Shown here: one piece after another, positions 1 through 8,373 of the stretch
How positions within the stretch are numbered: the first letter of the stretch is position 1
How the letters are laid out: every line of letters starts with the position of its first letter
NCBI GenBank assembly: GCA_031265595.1
Contig: JAISCM010000068.1
Coordinates: forward strand, 1 to 20,737
Reading direction: 5' to 3'
Length of the DNA: 20,737 nt
DNA from: Tannerellaceae bacterium
Lineage (GTDB): Bacteria; Bacteroidota; Bacteroidia; Bacteroidales; Tannerellaceae
The notes under the pieces: model-generated
Told to the model about the DNA's origin: nothing
What the model saw: the letters and a program-made list of their open reading frames with translations, nothing else
Databases searched by the model: none
Translations under genes and position numbers: made by a program

Positions 1-1073
1 CTTCTGTTCGTGCCGTCGTAATATTCTATTTCGCGCCCATCGAAAGCCGGGCCGAAACTATAGTCGGAAGCGCCGATCAACGAAGGCTTTCCCTTGCCAT
101 TGTAATAGAACTGGCGGTAGTTGTCGTACGTATAGTAATTACCGTTTGCATCTTTTTCTCCGTAATTTACGTTCGGAGGAACGGCGCCATTGCCAAATTC
201 ATTCTGTAAATCAGGCGTAGCAGTAACCAGGTCCATACCGAACGTCTGCGATACGTTGATACCCAATCCCTGTCCGGCCCTGCCGTTTTTTGTGGTAACC
301 ACCACGGCTCCGTTCAAACCGCGCGAACCATAAAGCGCTGTTGCCGCAGCTCCTTTCAGTACGGATACCGATTCAAAATCGTCGGGGTTTAAGTTCTTCA
401 GTTCGTTACCGAAGTCATTGGCCTGCCCCGACCAGTCCGGGTCTCCCTGTTTGATTGCATTGTCTAAGATAACGCCATCTACCACGTAGATAGGCTGGTT
501 GTTCTTTCCCAGCGTAGAGACGCCACGGATAAGGATCTTTGTAGAACCGAACATCCCCCCGTCTGAGTTGGCTATTTCAACCCCCGCTACTTTACCCTGC
601 AAAGCAGCTACAGGGTTGATAAGGTTTGCATTAAGGCCGTCTCCGCTGATTTCTTTCATGGCATACCCCAATGACTTTTCCGAACGCTTCATCCCTAAAG
701 CCGTTACCACCACCTCATCGAGCGCCAGCGCGTCTTCTATGAGCATAATGTTTAGATGGGCCTGCCCTTTTACTACAAACTCCTGCGGCAGGTATCCGAT
801 GAAAGACACAATAACGGTCTGTCCCTCTTCTACCTCAAGAACAAATTGCCCGTCCATATCGGATATGGTTCCCCGGGCCGTTCCTTTGATAGCGATCGAA
901 GCTCCGGCAATAGGGCCTAAAGCGTCTTCTACAGTTCCGGAGAGTTTCCTTGTCTGTTGAGACGCCTCCAGTTTGTCATGGATCGTCAGGGCGCCGGATG
1001 CATGCATATTTCCTGCCATGCCACACATTACAGCCACTAACAATGTACTAATCAATCTTGATTTTCTTCTCAT
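1..1073 (-). CDS. SusC/RagA-family TonB-dependent outer membrane receptor, N-terminal part (runs off left edge)
   Basis: Reading from an ATG at 1073 leftwards, the frame stays open for 357 codons to the window edge. Seen: a signal peptide (about residues 1-26, MRRKSRLISTLL...), then a carboxypeptidase-regulatory-like domain (about 43-115, with KLSGTVEDALGPIAGASI), a TonB-box-like DEVVVTALGM, and a plug domain with the SusC/RagA hallmarks LQGKVAGVEI, IRGVSTLG, PIYVVDG and ALYGSRGLNGAVVVTTK. The family is an outer-membrane barrel of about 1000 residues that imports glycans or peptides with a SusD partner. Only the plug and the beginning of the barrel are in view. There is no STN domain, so sigma/FecR signalling is not expected. 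It is divergent from the regulator at 1299, which is the likely controller. A susD gene presumably lies beyond the left edge. Substrate unknown. Confidence 0.95.
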   Translation of the reverse strand, partial: MRRKSRLISTLLVAVMCGMAGNMHASGALTIHDKLEASQQTRKLSGTVEDALGPIAGASIAIKGTARGTISDMDGQFVLEVEEGQTVIVSFIGYLPQEFVVKGQAHLNIMLIEDALALDEVVVTALGMKRSEKSLGYAMKEISGDGLNANLINPVAALQGKVAGVEIANSDGGMFGSTKILIRGVSTLGKNNQPIYVVDGVILDNAIKQGDPDWSGQANDFGNELKNLNPDDFESVSVLKGAAATALYGSRGLNGAVVVTTKNGRAGQGLGINVSQTFGMDLVTATPDLQNEFGNGAVPPNVNYGEKDANGNYYTYDNYRQFYYNGKGKPSLIGASDYSFGPAFDGREIEYYDGTNR

Positions 1074-1100
1074 AAATGGATCGTTTAAAATAAATAGGCG

Positions 1101-1140
1101 TTGTTATTAAATTATAAATTCGCATCTTGTTATTAAGATG
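1101..1140. repeat. Direct repeat and small palindrome in the susC leader
   Basis: TTGTTATTAA occurs twice, at 1101-1110 and 1127-1136, 26 bp apart start to start. The second copy is embedded in a perfect palindrome, CATCTT-GTTATT-AAGATG (1123-1140). The sites lie just downstream of the predicted susC start of transcription. They could be binding sites for the divergent AraC-type regulator or a leader hairpin. This is an inference from position. Confidence 0.4.
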
Positions 1141-1146
1141 TTTTGG

Positions 1147-1154
1147 CAAAACTA
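1147..1154 (-). promoter_or_regulatory. -7 box for the leftward susC
   Basis: On the minus strand this reads TAGTTTTG, an exact match to the Bacteroidetes -7 consensus TAnnTTTG. No good TTTG -33 box lies about 20 nt upstream, so the promoter may need an activator. It would start transcription near 1140, giving a leader of about 65 nt that begins at the hairpin 1123-1140. Confidence 0.4.
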
Positions 1155-1220
1155 TTAAAATGTATTTACCCTTCTGATAAACAACGTATCATTCATATCG
1201 TTGTAAAGTTTTGCGTACAA

Positions 1221-1255
1221 TTGGGCTATGTTAATGTGTAAAATTACTATATTTG
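1221..1255 (+). promoter_or_regulatory. Promoter of the divergent regulator gene
   Basis: TATATTTG at 1248-1255 matches the Bacteroidetes -7 consensus TAnnTTTG exactly. TTGG at 1221-1224 is a weak -33 candidate 23 nt upstream. Transcription would start near 1262, leaving a leader of about 37 nt before the ATG at 1299. The start codon is preceded by an A-rich stretch (CTGAAAAAAATG) and no Shine-Dalgarno sequence, as is usual in this phylum. Confidence 0.5.
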
Positions 1256-1298
1256 GCCCTCAGAAAGCCTTTAGACAAAATACGAATAACTGAAAAAA

Positions 1299-3104
1299 AT
1301 GAAAAGAAATATACATTTACCGTTAATAGCATTAGCTCTCGTTGTTAATTTCACAGTGGCCGGACAGGAGATTTATTCAGTATTATCCCATACTTCCGGG
1401 CCTGTGCTGCCTTACGATAAGAATATGTTCAGCCCGCCATTCGCCTCTTCCGCTTATCTGGCCTGTCTGTTGTTGCTGGCGGTAGTTATTGTTCTAATTA
1501 TACGAACAAGGAAGAGCCGGGATCTGCTGAAAGCCTCCCTGGAAAGAGAAAGAAAAGAGGTGGCAAGGATAGAAGAACTGAATAAAAACAAGATGGATTT
1601 ATTCGTCAATGCCTCCAACGAGTTCCGTATCCCCCTGGCCATTATTATATCCCTTATCGGCCGTATGCCAGAGCTTTCGCCGGGCGGAAAAAACAAATTA
1701 GAGAAAATCAAAAGGCAGGTGTCGCGCCTGGAAGACCTTGTGACTGAGATGCTCGACTTCCGGGAAATGGAACAAAACAAACTCCGCCTGCAAATCGGGA
1801 AGTACGACCTGGTAACGTTCATACAAACCATTTATTCAAACTTCAGCGATTATGCCTCCGAGAAGGAAATAAGCTTTAAATTCAATCAACGTACCGAGTA
1901 TGCTCCCGTATGGTTTGACCAGCGCCAGATGCAGAAAGTATTTTATAATCTGACGTCGTTTATCTTTAAAGCCTCCTCACCCAAAGATACGGTTGCCGTC
2001 TCCATCCACAGCATAACCGGCTACTGGAAAGTACAGATCACGCAAATAGCCGGAAGCAGGAATAAGAAAGAATGGGATGGCCTGATGCTGCCCGACGGCG
2101 ATATCGGGATCGCTTTCAGTAAAGGAATCCTTTCCTTGCATAAAGGTTCGGTCAGCATTTCGCGCGAAGAGGATAAAATCATCCTGATCGTATCGATCCC
2201 TACAGGTATCGCCCATCTCGACATGGAAGATATACAAGACGAGCCGGAAGCATCCGGACAATCGCAGCCCTTCTCTCTCTCCGGCAGGATGGCGGAAGAC
2301 GACGCGGAGCTATTGCCGGAATCGGAATCGGAATCGGAAACAGAAAAAAAGGCGTATAAAATGGTATTGGTAGAAGGCGATGACGAGATGCGCCACTTAT
2401 TGAAAGAAGCCTTTTCCATGCAGTATGAAGTAGCAGCGTTCGACAATGCCGGCAGCGGATACGCCTACATTATAGAAGAAAAGCCGGATATTATTATCTG
2501 CGAAATAAATATGCCGGAAGTATCGGGCATTGAGATGTGCGCCAAACTGAAATCGAATATTTACACCCACCATATACCGGTTATTTTAGTAACCTCTCAA
2601 CCTTCCGACCGGCAGTATATGGAAAGTATCCGGAGTGGCGCGGAATATTACTTCGTCAAACCATTTAATATACGTATTCTGTTCCTTCGTTGCAACTATC
2701 TGATAAGGAACCGGCAACTCATCTTGCAACAAAAGCTGGGACTACAGGAGGAGATGCTTGAAATGGCAACCAACGAGCGGGAACAGAAGTTTTTGGCCGC
2801 CGCCCACTTAGTAGTAGAAGAGAATAGCAACAACCACGCCTTCGATACAAAAATGTGGTATGAGAGACTGGGAATAGGACGAACCCGCTTCTTTAACCGC
2901 ATAAAGGATATAACAGGGATGACGCCAAACGATTACCTGATTTACCTGAAGATGCATAAAGGGCAACAGTTGCTGAAGGAAGACAACGGATTTACAATTG
3001 CCGAGATAGCCTACCGGTTAGGATTCAGCCATCCGGCTTATTTCAGCAAATGCTTTAAAAAACAATTCGGTATTACGCCGCAGGAATATAAGCGCAACAA
3101 CTAA
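1299..3104 (+). CDS. Degenerate hybrid two-component regulator (HTCS-derived), membrane-anchored, AraC-type output
   Basis: The 601-residue protein has a signal peptide (1-22), a short periplasmic piece (23-48), a PPF...AYL membrane segment (about 48-68), a coiled linker, a HisKA-like region (about 93-157), an HATPase-like region (about 205-302), a receiver-like domain (about 354-468) and an AraC HTH pair (about 500-600, with AEIAYRLGFSHPAYFSKCFKK and ITPQEYKR). True HTCS proteins are about 1300-1400 residues with a large periplasmic propeller sensor; that part is absent here. Catalytic positions are lost. The phospho-accepting His is N107 (FVNASNEFR instead of the usual ISHEFR). The second N-box Asn is F221. 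The ATP-lid glycine motifs are eroded. The receiver phospho-acceptor Asp is E402 (CEINMP), and one of the acidic pair is G360. Receiver K454 and the HTH look intact. The frame is uninterrupted, so it is probably a functional phosphorylation-independent regulator of the divergent susC. Confidence 0.85.
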   Translation: MKRNIHLPLIALALVVNFTVAGQEIYSVLSHTSGPVLPYDKNMFSPPFASSAYLACLLLLAVVIVLIIRTRKSRDLLKASLERERKEVARIEELNKNKMDLFVNASNEFRIPLAIIISLIGRMPELSPGGKNKLEKIKRQVSRLEDLVTEMLDFREMEQNKLRLQIGKYDLVTFIQTIYSNFSDYASEKEISFKFNQRTEYAPVWFDQRQMQKVFYNLTSFIFKASSPKDTVAVSIHSITGYWKVQITQIAGSRNKKEWDGLMLPDGDIGIAFSKGILSLHKGSVSISREEDKIILIVSIPTGIAHLDMEDIQDEPEASGQSQPFSLSGRMAEDDAELLPESESESETEKKAYKMVLVEGDDEMRHLLKEAFSMQYEVAAFDNAGSGYAYIIEEKPDIIICEINMPEVSGIEMCAKLKSNIYTHHIPVILVTSQPSDRQYMESIRSGAEYYFVKPFNIRILFLRCNYLIRNRQLILQQKLGLQEEMLEMATNEREQKFLAAAHLVVEENSNNHAFDTKMWYERLGIGRTRFFNRIKDITGMTPNDYLIYLKMHKGQQLLKEDNGFTIAEIAYRLGFSHPAYFSKCFKKQFGITPQEYKRNN

Positions 3105-3123
3105 TGCGCAGAGAGGGGTGCGA

Positions 3124-3582
3124 TTACGGTTCGGATAAGAGATGGTCGAGGAAATCGTCTAATTCGGCGTCTAAATCTTTTAATAAAGGATCGTCTAAAC
3201 GGAAGACGTCGTTGTCGATAAAAAGAAGCTCTTCTATTTCTACAAAGTTATCGTCTACCAGATTGATAGAGAAAGGTTTCAGAAAACAAGAGCGGTCGAA
3301 CATATTCTTGGAGGCAAGCGTAGTAAGTACCGTCTTTACAAGGGACGCCACTTTTTTGTTGAATGCGTCGTGCTCTTCCCTGCTGTTTACCCAGTCGAAG
3401 ATCACCACTTTTTCCAGCAGGTTCTCTTCTTCATCAAAGATTTGCAGCTCGCCGCTTTCTGCATCCGCCATGACATGTAAATCGCAAACAGGGCCTGCGG
3501 ACTCGCTTTTTGTCAGCTTTTTAATAACAGACGTAAACGTATTTTCTATTACGGATTGAACTTTTGCGTTATTTGCACTCAT
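3124..3582 (-). CDS. Small acidic cytoplasmic protein, unknown function
   Basis: The protein has 152 residues, starts MSANNAKVQSVIENTF, and has no signal peptide or membrane segment. The middle (DLHVMADAESGELQIFDEEENLLEKVVIFDW) looks like a beta-rich module. The C-terminus is strongly acidic (LLKDLDAELDDFLDHLLSEP). I do not recognise a named domain. The gene is convergent with the regulator, whose stop is only 19 bp away, and lies 63 bp downstream of the lipoprotein gene, with its own promoter match in that gap. The opposite strand is also open over most of this length, but the minus frame has the better start, promoter and an ordinary protein composition. It is probably a conserved hypothetical protein of Bacteroidales. 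Confidence 0.8.
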   Translation of the reverse strand: MSANNAKVQSVIENTFTSVIKKLTKSESAGPVCDLHVMADAESGELQIFDEEENLLEKVVIFDWVNSREEHDAFNKKVASLVKTVLTTLASKNMFDRSCFLKPFSINLVDDNFVEIEELLFIDNDVFRLDDPLLKDLDAELDDFLDHLLSEP

Positions 3583-3614
3583 GCTATTTTAAATTCTCTT
3601 TTTGTAGAATAGAA

Positions 3615-3622
3615 CAAAAGTA
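3615..3622 (-). promoter_or_regulatory. -7 box before the small acidic protein gene
   Basis: The minus strand reads TACTTTTG, an exact TAnnTTTG match, in the 63-bp gap between the lipoprotein stop and the ATG at 3582. It would give a leader of about 25 nt. No clear -33 box was found. It suggests the gene can be transcribed apart from the valS run. Confidence 0.35.
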
Positions 3623-3645
3623 ATACTATTTTATAAATAAACGAG

Positions 3646-4680
3646 TTATTCTTCTCCAATTTGCAGCGTCAGCTTCTTTTCGGATTGAATCCGTTTGGCG
3701 AGCGTTTCTTTATAGAGATGTTGCAATTTCGTGTACGAGTCGTTTTCTCCGGCGTTCTTTTCATATAGCTCATGCGCTTCGGTAGCCAGCAGAAGCGCTT
3801 TATCTAAGCCTCCGGTCAGTTCATGCGCCAGGGCAACGTTGGAGGCTGCTTTTGCTTTGTTTTTCCAGCCGGAACTATTGTTGTAGATATACAACCATTC
3901 CTCCAGGGCTTCGCTCCATTTATTGCCGGTGGCGTAGGCCGATGCTTTTTTCCAGTGGGCGCCCAGTCCGGTAAAGAACCATCGGCTCTCTCTGTCCCAA
4001 TGCGGCACAAATACCGGATGCGCTTTATTCCCGATATAAGCCCCTGCTATCCGCAGTGCATTATCGGGCAGCGGGAGTAGTTGATCCAGGGTTCCTATAT
4101 CGTAAGCCTCTTCGTTCCAAAAGAGGCTATCTGCCAGCAGAATTGTAGCATGCGGCGATTCTTTGGATGGCAGATAGCTTCGGACGATTCCTTTCATTTC
4201 AATAGCGATCGTCCCGTAGGCATAGCCTTCCGGGAAAGTGAAAATTTCCTTTTTCATATTGAAAAGCAGGCGGTCTATGGATATAACGGCGTCGGCTCCG
4301 GTTTCTTCGCAGAGCGCCTGCACCTCCTCTTGTGTAAGTTTTATGTCGAGGAGGTAGGAGTTGTCTTTACGCATGTTTTCATCAAAGAGAAGTACATCGC
4401 TGAAAAAGTCTGTTTCAACAATCGCTTCACCCAATGCCCGGCAGGCATCGAATAAGGCGCTGTCGGCATACGCTTTGCAGGTATCTTGCAGCACGCCGGC
4501 TATCTTGTATTCATAACCGTTATCCGGCAGTTGAGGAACTGCATGGTTCACGATCAACACTTTCCCTATAGGGCCGGGATACGTGATCTCGGCCGGGTTG
4601 AATGTTTCTATACCTACAAAGCGCATCTGGCTGCATGCTGTAAATAAGCATAAGACGAACAGGCAAACGGTACTTCTCAT
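3646..4680 (-). CDS. DUF6340-type lipoprotein with C-terminal TPR-like helices
   Basis: The protein has 344 residues. It starts with a lipoprotein signal peptide ending LFTACS, with the lipid-carrying Cys at 16, so it is membrane-anchored and extracytoplasmic. The N-terminal two thirds is an alpha/beta domain (IGKVLIVNHAVPQLP; EETGADAVISIDRLLF, where the latter looks like a nucleotide-free Rossmann-like strand pattern). The last 110 residues are helical, with TPR-like spacing (WSEALEEWLYIYNN, ASNVALAHELTGGLDKALLLATEAHELY). From memory this fits the Bacteroidetes DUF6340 lipoprotein family; function unknown. It starts 9 bp after the sugar isomerase-like gene and is probably co-transcribed from valS. 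Some short open frames on the other strand here are shadows. Confidence 0.8.
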   Translation of the reverse strand: MRSTVCLFVLCLFTACSQMRFVGIETFNPAEITYPGPIGKVLIVNHAVPQLPDNGYEYKIAGVLQDTCKAYADSALFDACRALGEAIVETDFFSDVLLFDENMRKDNSYLLDIKLTQEEVQALCEETGADAVISIDRLLFNMKKEIFTFPEGYAYGTIAIEMKGIVRSYLPSKESPHATILLADSLFWNEEAYDIGTLDQLLPLPDNALRIAGAYIGNKAHPVFVPHWDRESRWFFTGLGAHWKKASAYATGNKWSEALEEWLYIYNNSSGWKNKAKAASNVALAHELTGGLDKALLLATEAHELYEKNAGENDSYTKLQHLYKETLAKRIQSEKKLTLQIGEE

Positions 4681-4689
4681 ACAATCATA

Positions 4690-5544
4690 TTATGCTAAAT
4701 CGCTGACCGCTTTAAAGTAACCGATAGATTCGGCAATTCCGAGGAAAGGATCTTTCATGTCTTTCTCGTATTCGAGGCTGCACATACCGGTATAATTTAC
4801 TTCCCGCATCATCTTTACCAGGGCGGGGAAATCTATTTTTCCACGTCCGATCTCTATGCCGGTACCTGCTTTTGTCGAGTCGGTTACGTCTTTTATATGC
4901 ATGTCGAATACGCGTGACTGATACTGTTTCAGGTCGGCCACCGGGTCGCATCCGTTGCGTAAGTCGTGCCCGATATCCAAGCACATACCCATACGGCGAT
5001 CCAGGTCTTTCGTATGATTCCACGCATCGGTTGCATCCGGGTATTCCTTGATGTCGGGGCCATGCAGGTGGATGGCATAATGGAAGTCGTATTGCTGCAC
5101 TTTTTCATTTACATACGGGAGCAGGTCGTAATTCGGTACGCCTACAATTAATTTAACGCCTACCCGTTTGGCATATTCAAAGCCACGGTCTACCTCTTCT
5201 TTACTCTTCATATAGATAGGGCCTACGGCGTATCCGGTTACCTGATGCGCGGCACATTTTTCGTGGAAGGCTTTTATCTGTTCATCCGTACTGTTGAAAG
5301 GCAGGTGGAAATCTTTGATGCACAGATAATGAACGTCCAGGCGCTGCAAGGTCTTCAGCGTAATGTCTAAATCGAAATGAACGAATGTGTAGCCGGCCAT
5401 ACCCAGGTGAAACGGGTTGACGGCTTTTTCGGCCTTTGCTTTCGCCCGGTTGTCGGCTGTTGCAGCATTCGCTATGCCCGAAGCGCCGAGTATAAGGGCG
5501 CCGGCCAGACTTTGCTTGAAAAAGGTTCTTCTTGTATTTCCCAT
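4690..5544 (-). CDS. Exported sugar phosphate isomerase/epimerase-like TIM barrel (xylose isomerase-like)
   Basis: The protein has 284 residues. It begins MGNTRRTFFKQSLAGALILG, a twin-arginine signal (R5-R6, then FF and a hydrophobic run) ending near ANA-A (26-28), so it should be exported folded by Tat. The rest fits the xylose isomerase-like/AP endonuclease-2 barrel (PF01261). Likely metal-site motifs are IHLHGP (about 158-163), CLDIGH (D190, H193), DMHIKD (H216) and SLEYE (E258/E260). Exported members of this family in Bacteroidetes are common beside sugar-processing loci, but the substrate cannot be read from the sequence. The gene starts 5 bp after the valS stop, so it is almost certainly co-transcribed with the tRNA synthetase, an unexpected partner for an exported enzyme. 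Confidence 0.85.
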   Translation of the reverse strand: MGNTRRTFFKQSLAGALILGASGIANAATADNRAKAKAEKAVNPFHLGMAGYTFVHFDLDITLKTLQRLDVHYLCIKDFHLPFNSTDEQIKAFHEKCAAHQVTGYAVGPIYMKSKEEVDRGFEYAKRVGVKLIVGVPNYDLLPYVNEKVQQYDFHYAIHLHGPDIKEYPDATDAWNHTKDLDRRMGMCLDIGHDLRNGCDPVADLKQYQSRVFDMHIKDVTDSTKAGTGIEIGRGKIDFPALVKMMREVNYTGMCSLEYEKDMKDPFLGIAESIGYFKAVSDLA

Positions 5545-5549
5545 GATAA

Positions 5550-8171
5550 TTAGTTGTTTAATGAAACAATAGTTTCTTCTATACTTTTTATTTTGCTTTC
5601 GGTATCTGCTTGTTTTTTACGTTCCATCTCAATTACCTTTGCCGGCGCTTTGCTTACAAAGCTTTCGTTGTTCAGCTTCACCATCACCGACTGAAGGAAT
5701 CCTTTCAGGTAGGTAAGCTCTTCTTCCAGTTTGGCTAACTCTTCTTCTACATTGATCAGGCTGCCTAACGGGATGGCGTATTCGGTGGTACGTACTAAGA
5801 AAGAAACGGCCCCCGCTGCTTTTTCTTCTACCTTTGCGATGCTTGTGAGGTTGCACATTTTTGCAATGACCGGATTGAACGAACTATCGTGTTCGCCCGA
5901 TACCTGTAGGGCAACCGGTTCTTTATTCGGTATACTCTTTTGTAAACGTACGGTACGGACGCCGCCGATGATCTCTTTCACTATTTCAAAAGCGCCCAGG
6001 TAGCTGCTATCAGTTTGCTGGGGCTGAGGCGCCGGCGATACCATGATGCTTTCTCCTTTTTCGCGCGGCTCCAGGGCTTGCCAGAGTTCTTCCGTAATAA
6101 AAGGCATGAACGGATGTAGCAGCCTGAGCAGCGAATCAAAGAAGCCGAGCGTAGCCTGGTAGGTAAGTGCATCGATGGGTTGTTCAAACCCCGGTTTGAT
6201 CAATTCCAGATACCAGGCAGAAAACTCGTCCCAGAATAGTTTGTAGACCGTCATCAGCGCCTCGTTCAGACGGTATTTATCGTATAAGCCGTCCATCTCT
6301 GCAATGGTTTTGCTTAATTGCATCTTAAACCATCTGACGGCAATGGCGGAAGCTTCGGGCTGCGGGATCGTATCATCTACCGTCCAGCCTTTTACTAAGC
6401 GGAAAGCGTTCCATATCTTGTTGTTGAAGTTGCGCCCCTGCTCGCATAAGCTTTCGTCGAAAGGCAGATCGTTGCCGGCAGGGGAGGTGAGGAGCATCCC
6501 CATACGCACGCCGTCGGCCCCATACGTATTCATCAATCCGATCGGGTCGGGCGAATTGCCTAACGATTTAGACATCTTCTGTCCGATCTTATCCCGTACG
6601 ATACCTGTAAAATACACATTACGAAAACAAGGCTGATGGCGATATTCATAGCCCGACATGATCATCCGCGCCACCCAGAAGAATATAATCTCGGGAGCCG
6701 TCACCAAATCATTGGTAGGGTAATAATAATTGATGTCTTTATTATCGGGATGATTAATACCGTCGAATACGGAAATGGGCCATAGCCAGGAGGAAAACCA
6801 CGTATCGAGGCAGTCCTCGTCTTGCCGTAGATCAGCCGGCTGAAGGTTGTTGTCGCCTGTTTTCTCCCGCGCTGCCTGCAAGGCTTCTTCCGCAGTTAAG
6901 GCAACTACAAATCCGCCTTCCGGCAAATAATAAGCCGGGATACGATGCCCCCACCATAGCTGGCGGCTGATGTTCCAGTCTTTGATGTTCTCCATCCAAT
7001 GACGGTACATATTCTTAAACTTAGCTGGATGAAATTGGATCGTATCATTTTCTACCGCCTCCAAGGCCGGCCTGGCAAGGCTCTCCATCCTAAGAAACCA
7101 CTGCATAGACAGCTTCGGCTCGATAGGCACGTTGGTACGTTCCGAGTATCCTACGCTGTTGGTGTACGCCTCGGCCTTTTCCATCAGGCCCGCCGCTTCC
7201 AGGTCTTTTTCTATTTTCCTGCGTACATCCAGGCGATCCATGCCTTCGTACTGCAAGCCGTAGGCGTTTAACGTACCATTGTCATTGAAAATATCAATTG
7301 ATTCGAGGTGGTGTTTTTCTCCCAGCAGGTAGTCGTTTACATCATGCGCCGGGGTTACTTTCAGAAATCCCGTCCCGAACTCCCTGTCTACGTACTCATC
7401 TTCTATAATCGGTATAACCCGGCCCGCGATGGGAACAATCACCTTCTTCCCTTTCAGGTGCGCCGTCTTCGGGTCGTCAGGATGGATGCAGACGGCTACG
7501 TCGCCGAAGATCGTTTCCGGACGGGTAGTGGCAATCACCGCATATCCGTCTTCGCCTTCCACCTCGTACCTTATATAATATAGCTTTCCGTGCTCTTCTT
7601 TATGGATCACCTCTTCGTCCGAAATAGCCGTCCGGGCGGCCGGATCCCAGTTCACCATCCGTACGCCCCGGTAAATCAACCCCTTGTTGTACAGATCGCA
7701 AAATACTTTGATGACGCTCTCGGAACGCGCTTCATCCATCGTAAAGCACGTCCTGTCCCAATCGCACGACGCGCCCAGTTTCTTTAATTGTTCAAGGATG
7801 ATGCCGCCATGCTTATGCGTCCATTCCCAGGCATGCCCGAGGAATTGTTCGCGCGCCAGGTCATTCTTGCCAATACCTTCTCCGGCAAGCTTGGCCACCA
7901 CTTTCGCTTCTGTAGCGATAGACGCATGGTCGGTTCCGGGCACCCAGCAAGCATTCTTACCCAGCATGCGCGCCCGTCGTACAAGTATATCCTGAATGGT
8001 ATTGTTGAGCATGTGCCCCATGTGTAGCACGCCGGTGACGTTAGGCGGCGGTATAACGATTGTATACGGCTCGCGGCCATCAGGCACAGACCTGAAAAAA
8101 CCGTTCTCCAACCAATACTGATACCATTTCCCCTCTACATCCGTGGGATTATACTTGCTCGCAATTTCCAT
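5550..8171 (-). CDS. valS: Valyl-tRNA synthetase
   Basis: The protein has 873 residues, the normal length for bacterial ValRS. This class I synthetase charges tRNA-Val in the cytoplasm. Seen: the ATP-binding HIGH signature as HMGH (50-53, in [15 protein letters not shown]), the CP1 editing domain (about 170-380, with [14 protein letters not shown] and [15 protein letters not shown]), the [12 protein letters not shown] block (about 401-412), [10 protein letters not shown] (about 456-465), the KMSKS loop intact (532-536), the anticodon-binding domain (about 590-740), and the C-terminal coiled-coil tRNA arm (about 808-873, [18 protein letters not shown]). All expected elements are present. It is the first gene of a run with the isomerase-like and lipoprotein genes (gaps of 5 and 9 bp). 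A promoter match lies about 80 bp upstream. Confidence 0.98.
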   Translation of the reverse strand: MEIASKYNPTDVEGKWYQYWLENGFFRSVPDGREPYTIVIPPPNVTGVLHMGHMLNNTIQDILVRRARMLGKNACWVPGTDHASIATEAKVVAKLAGEGIGKNDLAREQFLGHAWEWTHKHGGIILEQLKKLGASCDWDRTCFTMDEARSESVIKVFCDLYNKGLIYRGVRMVNWDPAARTAISDEEVIHKEEHGKLYYIRYEVEGEDGYAVIATTRPETIFGDVAVCIHPDDPKTAHLKGKKVIVPIAGRVIPIIEDEYVDREFGTGFLKVTPAHDVNDYLLGEKHHLESIDIFNDNGTLNAYGLQYEGMDRLDVRRKIEKDLEAAGLMEKAEAYTNSVGYSERTNVPIEPKLSMQWFLRMESLARPALEAVENDTIQFHPAKFKNMYRHWMENIKDWNISRQLWWGHRIPAYYLPEGGFVVALTAEEALQAAREKTGDNNLQPADLRQDEDCLDTWFSSWLWPISVFDGINHPDNKDINYYYPTNDLVTAPEIIFFWVARMIMSGYEYRHQPCFRNVYFTGIVRDKIGQKMSKSLGNSPDPIGLMNTYGADGVRMGMLLTSPAGNDLPFDESLCEQGRNFNNKIWNAFRLVKGWTVDDTIPQPEASAIAVRWFKMQLSKTIAEMDGLYDKYRLNEALMTVYKLFWDEFSAWYLELIKPGFEQPIDALTYQATLGFFDSLLRLLHPFMPFITEELWQALEPREKGESIMVSPAPQPQQTDSSYLGAFEIVKEIIGGVRTVRLQKSIPNKEPVALQVSGEHDSSFNPVIAKMCNLTSIAKVEEKAAGAVSFLVRTTEYAIPLGSLINVEEELAKLEEELTYLKGFLQSVMVKLNNESFVSKAPAKVIEMERKKQADTESKIKSIEETIVSLNN

Positions 8172-8248
8172 AACTCTTTTTCTTACTCTTATAATTAAAA
8201 TACCAACAACACTGTCTCCCTACGAAGCTTACACCCTGAAGGAATTGA

Positions 8249-8280
8249 CAAAAATAAGGAAAAAATCTCGCATTACCGAA
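8249..8280 (-). promoter_or_regulatory. Likely valS promoter
   Basis: On the minus strand, TATTTTTG (8256-8249) is an exact TAnnTTTG match. TTCG (8280-8277) sits 20 nt upstream as a 3-of-4 match to the -33 TTTG. Transcription would start near 8242, giving a leader of about 70 nt. The 202-bp gap (8172-8373) also contains a hairpin-forming pair, ATCCTT/AAGGAT (8330-8350), without a T tract. No tRNA-like T-box leader was recognised. Confidence 0.5.
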
Positions 8281-8373
8281 GAATACGGCAAAGAACGCGA
8301 GTTCTATCTTCTTTTGCCGGGCAAAGATAATCCTTTTTTCCCAAGGATAGGCAAGGCGTTAAACGGAATCTTT

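Noticed and set aside
499..960. Plus-strand open frame of 153 codons inside the left susC
   Set aside because: It is an antisense shadow of the clearly recognisable plug domain on the minus strand.
3104..3559. Plus-strand open frame of 151 codons opposite the small acidic protein
   Set aside because: It overlaps the regulator stop and its protein is an unnatural Ser/Lys/Arg-rich string. The minus frame has a proper start and promoter.
8330..8350. Terminator for the helical-repeat gene in the valS upstream gap
   Set aside because: The ATCCTT/AAGGAT stem has only six pairs and is not followed by a T run on the minus strand.
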